This document shows, in pieces, positions 44,061 to 52,799 of a stretch of DNA of 64,000 nt. Location: assembly GCA_037952775.1 (NCBI GenBank), contig JBANAY010000004.1:6138001-6202000 (forward strand). Direction: 5' to 3'. Within the stretch, counting starts at the first letter, position 1, and every line of letters starts with the position of its first letter. A program made the translations under genes and the position numbers. The notes under the pieces were generated by a model. It had not been told where the DNA came from, made no database searches, and saw nothing but the letters and a program-made list of their open reading frames with translations. The stretch comes from Clonostachys chloroleuca (lineage: Eukaryota; Ascomycota; Sordariomycetes; Hypocreales; Bionectriaceae).

Positions 44061-44710
44061 CTGTAAACTCAATATATCATCGACTGAACGAACTGGCGCG
44101 TAGTTTATGGTATGATCGTATTACAATCCAAATCTCCTATGAGAAAACATTTTACTAACTAGTGCTCTTGTATATCGAGGATCGAGCTCGGTGATTATAG
44201 TGATGGACAAGCATAAAGCAGCAGAGGATGACGTCATACGTACTATCGCTTGAGTACGGGGTAGATGGCATGGCTGGAGCCGATCAGGCTGAGCCTAATC
44301 CGGCCCTTCATCAGGCTGCCAGCCCCGCTCAGCTGCCATGGGACTAGTGAATAATAAACAATAACTTAAGTTCAAATGACCCCACGGAAGCTTCGAAGGG
44401 TCGTTACCTTGAGAATGCCACTTGGAAGGAGCTAAAATTGACTTCAGAAGGAATGGGGAAAATGAAACTGGGGACTGCTGAGTCTGTTGCATAATATAGC
44501 CTATTTTGGACTAGCTAGGCATATACAAATACAAAAATTACATTGCAATCACTGTGATCCTTTTTATCCGCACTGCGAAAAGCTATACCGCTACTAGAAT
44601 TAGGCTCTTTATTTTAAATAGAATATAGAAAAGTGGACACTTGTTTCGGTCGACCCTGTACTGTATGTACTATATATACTGTAGTATTACAGTACTAAAT
44701 ACATAGTACA
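44061..44710. other. AT-rich spacer
   Basis: No gene. An inverted GTACTGTA..TACAGTAC region lies at about 44658-44695. Confidence 0.45.
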
Positions 44711-44780
44711 TACTGTGTAGAGTATCAGTTGATATTCAGAGTATGCTAAAAAAAGAGAAAGCTAGTTATGCCCCAAACTG
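44711..44780 (-). repeat. Degraded right end of the CAGTTTGGAGC TIR family
   Basis: About 70 bases that match 56492-56559 base for base over most of the length (ACTGTGTRGAGTATCAGTTG..CCAAACTG), with several transitions inside the TIR. The flank is GA instead of TA, so the end has decayed. It lies 147 bases before the start codon of F-box-like member B. Confidence 0.75.
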
Positions 44781-44926
44781 GAATTTCACTGCTTCCTAGG
44801 TCTTAATTTGTTAAATTCCGACCTAACAGGCGCAGCTGTTTTTAGCTTATCATCCAATACCATTATACTAATTACATTTAAAAGGGCACCAGATATATGT
44901 CTTTAAATTCTATCTAGCAGAGGCAA

Positions 44927-45733
44927 ATGTCTCTTTTACCTAAGCTTGTATTGTCCCTGCCGGGGGAGCTTTTTAATTCAATCTATAACCTTGTGCCCCA
45001 AGCAGCCAGATTAGCAAACATAGAAAAATTGAAGTCCCAACAATCCTCTTTTCACAGAAAAAGCCATTCAGATTTATGGATCTGGGGTCTCTTCTTTAAG
45101 CCTGTTAATGAAATTAATAACCATTGGTTTCGTGTCGTTCAAGAACAAAATGAACGACAAAAGGAGTCTGATGACTCTTATTATCATGGAGCAATTCCGA
45201 TTTTACTTGGATCAGACTTAGAGAAGATCGACGAGGGTTATAGCGGCCTGAAACTTGTTCTATTAGCAAACGATTGGACAGGAGATCTATGCTATAGTCA
45301 GGATTCTTTTTTTAACTCGCTTCAACCCCATAAATACAACAAGCACGCCCAGGAGGTCTACTTTCCTCAACATGGGATCACCTTAAATATAGCAGATATG
45401 TTTGGATCAGAAGATATCTTGGTTAAGAACCCGAAGTACTATTTTCAAGAGGATAATGATCAGTTATATACTTATGCATTATATTATAATGCGCAATTTA
45501 AAGAGAAGATCAGGGATATAGATGGTATTAAAGGGAGGAAGAAATGGAATATGGTCAGGACAATATGTTCGGTTAAAACTAAATTTGAAGATGGCACGAC
45601 ATGTTATCGCATTCTCGAAAATCGAGGGAACCCTCTGAAAGAAGGATACCAAAGTCACAAGACTAAGGTAGATGGACGTGAGTGGTATACGGGCTGGAGC
45701 AAACCGAGACAGCGCCGAACACTTTGGCGGTAA
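44927..45733 (+). CDS. F-box-like protein, member B
   Basis: Single exon, 268 residues. The N-terminal SLPGELFNSIYNLVPQAARL is the weak F-box-like helix pair. Blocks shared with member A (22623-23438): LLGSDLEKI, KLVLLANDWTGDLC, HGITLNI, LYTYALYYNAQF and a TICSVKTKFEDGT block with a following RILENRGN. The identity is modest, so the duplication is old. No signal peptide or membrane helix. It is followed by remnants of a bZIP-like gene and of an AAA ATPase gene in the same order as around member A. A degraded TIR lies just upstream. Confidence 0.75.
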   Translation: MSLLPKLVLSLPGELFNSIYNLVPQAARLANIEKLKSQQSSFHRKSHSDLWIWGLFFKPVNEINNHWFRVVQEQNERQKESDDSYYHGAIPILLGSDLEKIDEGYSGLKLVLLANDWTGDLCYSQDSFFNSLQPHKYNKHAQEVYFPQHGITLNIADMFGSEDILVKNPKYYFQEDNDQLYTYALYYNAQFKEKIRDIDGIKGRKKWNMVRTICSVKTKFEDGTTCYRILENRGNPLKEGYQSHKTKVDGREWYTGWSKPRQRRTLWR

Positions 45734-45974
45734 TATACAGGGTCCTATAGTTCTGAATAATGGCTCTATTTATGCAAACTTAGAAATAATACTTATCCCT
45801 ATTATCGTACTGCGGACGGGTGATGTTCAGGGAACTCTGATCCACATGTCTCGATACTGACACTCTGAAGATGTGATCATACGATTGTTAGATGGATTGT
45901 ATGAAGTAGGCAGCCTAATACGAATCAATATAACTGTTTCAATCCTTCTACTCCTCCAGTGAAATTATAACTAT

Positions 45975-46205
45975 ATGTCTAGCTAATCTTGCCATTGGTG
46001 CTGCTCAGGCTATCACTTCGCAGTATATTAGTTAAATCCTAACGTTTGGGTGAGGTGTAGATGAGAAGAAATCCGTTTATTCGGGCGTGATAGTAGCTGG
46101 ACCTACCGCGGGGGCTATTTCGGGTAGAGTCGCAGCCGAGCAAGCTATATAAGATGCATTAAAAGAGTTCTTATCCTTGAGATAATTCTCCCCATTATTT
46201 CGCCT
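45975..46205 (-). pseudogene. Remnant of a bZIP-like gene end and its 3' flank
   Basis: This stretch aligns by eye with 24680-24940. The best part, GTAGCTGGACYTRCCRCGGG onward, matches the C-terminal codons of the bZIP-like gene and ends in the part encoding DDENFF. Numerous transitions and small gaps destroy the frame, and the basic region is absent. Confidence 0.7.
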
Positions 46206-46269
46206 TTAATGATATTTCATTACAGATTAATTGAATAATTATATTAAGAACTTATAACCCCTAAAAACT

Positions 46270-46440
46270 TAATAGAGAGCTTATTAGACCTGGTCGGGTT
46301 GATATAAAGGATGAATTCAAACTTATAAGGAAGTCTATAAGGCTATATTTATCTATATGGATAGATTCTTTATAGAAAAATAAGTGGAAGGGTTTTATAG
46401 CAGTATATCAGAAGAAGATTCAGCCTGGTACAGACTATAA
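46270..46440 (+). pseudogene. Remnant of a BCS1-like AAA ATPase gene
   Basis: The DNA around TTAGACCTGGTCGGGTTGAT matches the intact AAA gene at 31621-31640 and still encodes IRPGRVD, the conserved segment after sensor 1, followed by a degraded copy of the next 40 residues with a stop. Only this part of the gene survives. Confidence 0.75.
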
Positions 46441-47272
46441 ACTACCTTCAGGCATAGTACGAAGCTCCGGTTGATACAGTGGAATATTGTAGCTAGTAGG
46501 TGGACGATCTCCCTGAAGAAGTAAAATTTGTCCAGATCGTGTGCCTTGCCTCTTGTGGGAGTTTCCTCCTTGGGGAATTTCGACCCTTTCCTGCCTCTGG
46601 TTTTGATGCCTCAGCCACACAGGCCGTAGTGTTTTTCCAGAGCGAAATGTCAGTATTACGCCGTTCTTACGAGTACGTAACATATATGGGCTCCCGCAAA
46701 CCCTATTCCAGCGCCTCATTCTCACTGTGGAGTATAGACTGCGAGCTCTCGTCTTTTTCTTTAGTTGTCATTTTCCATTTCACTTCGATCCACCGGTCCG
46801 GGCATTAACAAGTCCTCACAGAGCCGAGCCACTTCCAGATAAAACAGCACAGCCGGCCTTGACCGTTCTGTTTTGAGTTTAGAGGTGCCCCAAACTGTCT
46901 ACCACGGGTTGCAATGGTCGCATCGAGAACCCTTCGGCAGGCTGAGTCAGTTATATGTAGTAGTTCCGGTGTTGAATCTCAGGAATTTGCCCCTGTTGGA
47001 CTGCAAGGCCCCTGCAAAGGATGGGGCTTGGTGTGAGTCAAGTATTGTAACAGGGTGGTGAAAGGTTCCATTTTTAATCTTTTCCGGAGGCAAATACTGG
47101 CTGCCTGGTTGAAAAAGGCTTAAAAGGCAAGGTCGACCCTATTGCAGATAATATAAAGGTCTCATCAACTCTCATCAACCGTTCCTTCCCTCTTCCCAAG
47201 TGACAAGACAGTCCTCATCGCACAAACACTCCCCTCTATCTTTATTTCTCGACAAACCGCTCCCAAGGAAAG
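46441..47272. other. Intergenic, no convincing gene
   Basis: Opposed frames at 46435-46725 (minus) and 46500-46808 (plus) overlap each other and neither resembles a family. The last 100 bases are the promoter and leader of the next gene. Confidence 0.4.
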
Positions 47273-48953
47273 ATGCTGCGCTCGCAATTCAGCAAAGACT
47301 TGCAAGCCATTATCGACACGATGCCTGGATGGCAGCAGGTTTTGGTACTCGATTATGCCAGGAAGGTTATCGCTGGCGTGAACGCGGAAGAAGACAGTGA
47401 CTCTGAAAACGACTCGGGGGATTATGATACGGTTGCCCAGGTGGGTAATATAGATATTCTGGGCCCAGCATGCAGCCGATGGCGTGAAGAAGCGCTGGAA
47501 CGGCTAGAAGCGCTTGAAGCAAAGGAAAATTTCGAAGCAAACGACCAAAAGGCTCTCAAAAGTACCGCAGCTTTTACATCGACGGTCGACACGGCTTCTC
47601 CGGCGGAGGAAGCTGACGAGATGCAATCCGGAGTAGAGAGCACACCTACTCTCCCGAGACGCAAGAGGCGCCGCGTTACTGAAGATAAGCCAGCTAATGC
47701 TACGTGCAAAAGGGACAAGAAAGACGGCGCTGCGAAGGCGAATATGTCCGTAGACGAGAAGCGCTCTTGCACGAGTGGCGGCGAAGACCGTTCCATGGAC
47801 GACACACGATGGACCCATGTGGGCGACTGCGCTGAGCTCCTCCCAAGGACCATCCTGTCGATCCAGGCCTTCTTTGCCGACCGACACGGCTTCACTCGGC
47901 GACATTGCCACGAGCACGCGTGCACTCTGTTCAAGAACCGGGACGCCGTGACTGTCCGTCCGGCGGAGGCGCAAATCCCCGGCGCGTACATGGTCGAGGT
48001 GGTCGCTCCCGGCGACGACGGTGACGCCATGGTCTTGCTCCAGTTCCGCGCGCCGGATGACAACGCTGGCGAGCAGGAGCCGCCGGCGCCGGATTGTCTG
48101 CCGGCCGTCTTTGGGCGCTTTGCCCCCGAATACCGCTACATGGGCGAGCTGGCGCCGTCTCCCGCGGCCGCCGGCGCGGCTGCGCTACAGGTCTGGCGGC
48201 TGCGCTGTCCTCGCGCACGGCCTCTTGGCTATGTGGCGGCTGAGCTCACCGACCAAGACCGCGGAACGCATTCTTTCAACGGTATTATGGCGGACCTAGC
48301 CGAGTGAGTCCACCCAGCCATCTCTCCACCGTAGTCCTGGAAGCTAACGACTTCGCAGGTTGGTTGTCACGCCATTGAAGCTGCAAGAAGAACTACGGCA
48401 CAAGTGCACAAAGAGCATGGCTCTGTTCTTCACGCAGTACCTAGCCCCCTGGCTGTTGCTGCCCCACGAAGCGAGACTTGACTCTAAACGCAGAATGAAG
48501 TTCGATCTTCCCGGGAGCCCCCGTCTTTGCTCGACCTTCAGCCGCTCCTGGCCCTGGATGCAGGATCTGAAAGGACGGCGCACGAACGGACTCAGCGGCG
48601 TAAATATCCTACTCAAGCACGACCTGTCGGGGATCGCGTGCGTGCTGGAGTGGCAGCCCTCGCCATTAAGCTTCCTCATGAGTGCCTCATTGCTCCAGTT
48701 CCTTCTAGATCCAAACGGCAACCTAGTAGACTACCCCTTTGATATATATAAAGTCCAGCCGTTTGTAATCGCTGGCGTCCGGCACCGCCTCAACGAGGCT
48801 CTGGCGGCCGAGCCAGATACCTCTGACAAGGATATGTTCAAGTACGCGAAGGAGTGCGCCCGCGGGGATTTCCGAAATTTCCACTACGCGGAGAGAGAGT
48901 TTCAGAAGGCTCGACATTTGTCGTGGTGTCGTGAAATGGGAATGACAATGTAA
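47273..48953 (+). CDS. Unrecognised nuclear-type protein in a GC-rich island
   Basis: Exons 47273-48303 and 48359-48953 (GTGAGT donor, CGCAG acceptor) join in frame to about 541 residues. The N-terminal 30 residues look helical; residues 40-180 are acidic and Ser-rich with a clear bipartite nuclear signal (LPRRKRRRV). A folded Cys/His-containing region follows (RRHCHEHACTLFKNRD), then Ala/Pro-rich GC-driven sequence. The second exon is compositionally more balanced, with a hydrophobic SMALFFTQYLAPWLLLPHE helix and a C-terminal helical domain. I recognise no family. The gene is far richer in GC than anything within 10 kb on either side and shows no nonsense decay, so it either arrived recently or is under selection. 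Confidence 0.7.
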
Positions 48954-49409
48954 ATATATTTAGGCAACTATCAAAGCCATCCAGTCGCTTATTTATAGCA
49001 AACAGGCAGTATTACTGGCAGTCTATGGCTAGCTGCAAAATCTTCACATCAAAGGCATTGCCTTGGTCGTTATAATTACTGTGTCGGGGAAAGACATCAA
49101 AAGCCCACCTCTGTAGTCATGTAGAGAAACCGTCTCGGGGTTTGGCTTCGTGGGCTCAATCTCACTGAATCAAATAGTTCACGCATTTAGTGGACTCAAT
49201 TGCGCTGTCATTAAACCCTTACTTCCTTTTCTTTTAATTTTATTATCCCACTCAGCAATAATACCCTTAAAGGGTGCTATAGCCCAGTGTTTCCAGAAGA
49301 ATCTAAGTTATAGATGTAGTACGTATTCATTTTTCATATATAGCCTCACTAGATATATATAACCTATAGCCTCATGCCTATGGGTATCGCAGAAGCGGTA
49401 AGGGAATAA
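48954..49409. other. AT-rich spacer
   Basis: 3' flank of the GC-rich gene; no gene or repeat recognised. Confidence 0.45.
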
Positions 49410-49853
49410 TTACATTTGGGCTTCAGGCGCAATTCCATATGTTGTTTGCCGCGAAATCATTCCACTAACTTCCTGCTGGCAGGCTTTCATTTGTTTCTGC
49501 GTCTCCGTATCATTGGCAGGGTATTCTCTATCCAACCCTAAAGCAATATTAGATAGGATAGCTGAATATGTATCTTCTTCAGTATTGCTAAATGTAGCCG
49601 AGTTTTGCATAGCGGCTCTAGTCCCTTGCCGCATGATATCGGACGGGCTCCCAGAACTACCTATCGGATCAAAGGTTGGAGATTCAGTAGTTTCATCCGC
49701 AATTATATGACGGGATTGATCAGCGGCAATACTATCTTGGGGCTGGCTGAGATCTCGCCTAGTTTGACTTTGCGCCGGAGGGGAGGATGAGGAAGTGGTA
49801 AGGTTCATGTCAGATATCGTTGCTTTTAATAGATTATAGGGGATATTCTTCAT
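49410..49853 (-). CDS. Small disordered acidic protein, unrecognised
   Basis: 147 residues, Ser/Thr/Gln/Asp-rich, no signal peptide, no hydrophobic core except a helix near residues 98-110 (AILSNIALGLDREY). It is likely to be largely disordered. The family is unknown. It follows coiled-coil member 2 on the same strand, 520 bases downstream. Confidence 0.5.
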   Translation of the reverse strand: MKNIPYNLLKATISDMNLTTSSSSPPAQSQTRRDLSQPQDSIAADQSRHIIADETTESPTFDPIGSSGSPSDIMRQGTRAAMQNSATFSNTEEDTYSAILSNIALGLDREYPANDTETQKQMKACQQEVSGMISRQTTYGIAPEAQM

Positions 49854-50373
49854 AAGGGAGAGGCAATGTAAGTATATTGTTTTAACAATGCGGTGAAATT
49901 GCTACAATTATATATTCTCAGGCAAGGGGCTGTATTAGTTAGTCTATTAATCTTCAGCCAGTTTGGCTACGGCTAAAATGGCTACTTTTCCCACGAGGAT
50001 CCATTATATCTATTTTGGCTCTTCCCCACCCCGATCTATTACAGCCAATTTAGCTACTTTCCTTATCAGGATCCATTGTGGTCAGACCGTCCAGGCTGGC
50101 TCTTCTCATATTGCAACAAAGTTCAACTAATCTCTAGCCACGGCTATTGACCCCCGCCCCAGCCAGCCTAGCTCGCGTGATAGATAACAGTACACCAAAG
50201 AGCCTTTCGTATGGTGCGAATGGGCATCATAGTAAGCTACCAACAAAGGATAGCAATTATCACTAAACAAACCCGGCCATACAGTTATAGAATCCCCATA
50301 GGATACATCGTTGGGCTATGGTTATCAATACTCTTTAGCTCTAGATCATAGGTGGTAGATATGAATAATGGAT
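49854..50373. other. Spacer with two degraded direct repeats
   Basis: Two units of about 85 bases, each with GCCARTTTRGCTAC then GGATCCATT then GGCTCTTC, lie at about 49958-50030 and 50038-50110. No gene. Confidence 0.4.
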
Positions 50374-50877
50374 TTAAGTCTCTCTCTTGTGTCTCTTGGG
50401 CGATGGCTCTATCTCGTATTGCCTCCTATTTTGCTTATCATCAAAATCCGTTATTTGCTGTGTGCTTAGCTTTGGGCTTTCTGGGACAGGTTCTGGAGCT
50501 AAATAGGGGGCTTCGGGGTCCTGGACGGTTGTCACATTGCCGCCAGCTATCATAGCTTGAATATATGCATTCTGGTGTTCGATCACCTCCTTCTGCATTT
50601 TAACGATGAAATTCATTGGCCGACCTTCTTCCTCAAGTCTGCGGTTTTCTTGCTCCAGGTAACGGATCTTTTCCTCGTCGATATGCCTTTTGCCCTCAAG
50701 ATAGCGATTCTCTTTGTTGATTTCGTCCATACGGCGATTTGATTCATCACGTTCCTCCGTGTAGAAACAACAAGTTTGTTTGAACTGCTCGTTCTCGGTC
50801 CTCAGTAAATTGACCTGCTGGATGAGGCAATTCAGGCAGTGCGGGGTAGCACTGGAGGTGTGGCTCAGAAATGACAT
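50374..50877 (-). CDS. Coiled-coil protein, member 2 of a local pair
   Basis: 167 residues on the minus strand, paralogous along its whole length to 39181-39675: HCLNCLIQ at the start, a charged coiled coil (residues about 28-95), KMQKEVIEHQNAYIQAMIAGG, LSTQQITDF and a terminal PSPKRHKR nuclear-type signal. The conserved Cys pair suggests metal binding or a disulphide. Upstream DNA is also shared. The two copies are in opposite orientation about 11 kb apart. Confidence 0.7.
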   Translation of the reverse strand: MSFLSHTSSATPHCLNCLIQQVNLLRTENEQFKQTCCFYTEERDESNRRMDEINKENRYLEGKRHIDEEKIRYLEQENRRLEEEGRPMNFIVKMQKEVIEHQNAYIQAMIAGGNVTTVQDPEAPYLAPEPVPESPKLSTQQITDFDDKQNRRQYEIEPSPKRHKRET

Positions 50878-51498
50878 ATTTCGTGTACCGGGTCTGATTA
50901 CATTCTAGTACAAGTACATTAGCAGGTCTTTATGAAGAACGGCAAGTGCCTAAATATGGACGTATCGCAACGATCAAGATCTGCTCTTTCTTTTGCAGCA
51001 GCAGAAATAGCTCATGAGCAAGTCTGAGGATAAACCAATATCGAAGTTCATATTTTAGGAACTGATTTTATCGTTACATAGTACTCGGCCATATATTGCA
51101 GTACGTACAGCCTTCCTGAGACGAAAAGAGTTAAATACTTGAATTTATATACCCCGAGGGCAAGGTGTAATTTGCAATATTGAACATGTGGAATCAAACT
51201 CTAAGATTTAGCAGGAAACCCTTAAGTCTCTAGCGAATAGCTCTTTTATGTACTTAATATTTTAACCCAGTAGCACGAAGTGCTGCTGACCGTCAAGCTT
51301 CTCTGTAATATTAAGCTTAAGCTTTTTAGAATTATATATATATATCTATTTAATCTCTAAAGATAAAGATACTCTATATATAACCTATTTCTCACTATAG
51401 TAATCTTTCACCTAATATATTATAATTATCTTAAAAATAAAGAGTTATTCTATATGTCCTATTCTTCGCAGCTTATAACTTGACTAGCAATAAAGAAT
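50878..51498. other. AT-rich spacer
   Basis: Upstream of coiled-coil member 2 (its conserved promoter lies in the first about 120 bases) and 3' of F-box-like member C. No gene. Confidence 0.45.
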
Positions 51499-52092
51499 TT
51501 ATCCTGTCAATGAGTAAACCGGCCAAACATCACGGCTTAGGTTTACATTGTTCCAGAAAAATATATACTTTTTCCCAGATTTCTCAGACTTATCAGGTAT
51601 CTCAACGAGTACCATGTCCCCAAGGTCTTCACCCTCAGTTTTATATACACCTCGACGACCATAGATGCTGAAATAAACGACCTTCTTAGCCCAACTAATA
51701 TCTCGAGATAGAATCATCGTTTTCCACATAACATAGCTAATATTCAAAGTAAAGTCTTGGATTCTTACTTCGCAGGGACTCTCACAAGTTGTGTGCGGAT
51801 GGAGCGAATTTCTAATCACACCCTCCATATCCACCTGTTCTTCGCCCTCTATTTCCACCTGCTCTTCGCCCTGTGAGACTAAAATGAGATAGCCATAGTT
51901 TTCATTCCGATAAATAAGAACAGGGCGGAGCTTATAGATATCAATCCAACTGGTCTCCTTGAATATTGGCGCCCAAATACATATAGGAGATAGCTTCTTT
52001 TTTGCATGTAGGTGGGAAAGTGAGAAGTTGAAAATAGTCTTAGGATCTCTTAAGTTCTGAGTAATCATATCCCAGATTTCGTTTGGAAACAT
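51499..52092 (-). CDS. F-box-like protein, divergent member C
   Basis: 197 residues. FPNEIWDMITQNLRDPKTI at the N-terminus is an F-box-like start. The body follows the layout of members A and B in shorter form: an IWAPIF segment, NYGYLILVSQ in place of LVLLANDW, SLHPH, a strand VRIQDFTLNIS in place of HGITLNI and VVYFSIYGRRG in place of TYALYYN. An internal duplication gives GEEQVEIEGEEQVDMEG. Similarity to A and B is at the level of ordered blocks, so kinship is probable but should be confirmed. Its start codon lies 247 bases from the left TIR of the NLR unit. Confidence 0.6.
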   Translation of the reverse strand: MFPNEIWDMITQNLRDPKTIFNFSLSHLHAKKKLSPICIWAPIFKETSWIDIYKLRPVLIYRNENYGYLILVSQGEEQVEIEGEEQVDMEGVIRNSLHPHTTCESPCEVRIQDFTLNISYVMWKTMILSRDISWAKKVVYFSIYGRRGVYKTEGEDLGDMVLVEIPDKSEKSGKKYIFFWNNVNLSRDVWPVYSLTG

Positions 52093-52799
52093 TTCAATTG
52101 ATGTCTAAATTATACATATATGGTCAACCGAAAGAAGTATTGGCTTTCTCTGTCTATTTAATGATGTTTAGAACCCCACTTCAGCTATAAATGGCTGAAA
52201 GGATGTTCCTATATTCAAATTATATGTTTATAAGCTAGTCTAGAAATAGCTTTACTAGGTATATACCAAGGCTTAATCTTTACATATAGTAAAAGACGAA
52301 ATAGGTGTCGCCAAACTTTAGATAATTATTTTAGTATACAGTTTGGAGCATAACCAGCTTCCGCTCTGTTGTCTTTATATTTATTTTTGAGAAGAGGGAG
52401 TACCTAAAAATTCCTTAGTGTACATTTCCCACTATTTTACAGTATGAGAAATATCCATTAATGGCCAGCAAATAAGTTTCTCAAAGTAGACTAAGTACTA
52501 AGGTGGGAACAATTGTGCGTACAGTATTAGCGCGAAATCTCGATACCTTTGGTGAGCGATAAGGTACATCCAGCCTCAGGTTGCTAGGCTAACTACTTAA
52601 TTACATAATCTCCATAGCAGCCATGTCATACGGGAAGACGGATTATAAATAAACCGAAAAACCTCTTAGTCATTCTTAAGTTTCGCCTTTCCCCGCATTA
52701 CCACCGATATCATCTTTCGCGACAGGACGAAGTGTCAAGAGCTGGCATAGCGTGTGGAGCTACTAAACTAATAGCATTGGTAATTTTGATCTTTTCGAT

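Noticed and set aside
35265..44780. One 9.5-kb element bounded by the TIR ends at 35265 and 44780
   Set aside because: Both ends are the same right-end type, the 44780 end lacks a TA flank, and the enclosed genes have mixed origins. Two separate decayed copies are simpler.
47422..48218. Several long antisense frames over the GC-rich gene
   Set aside because: High GC removes stop codons from all frames; the plus strand has consistent coding character and a clean splice.
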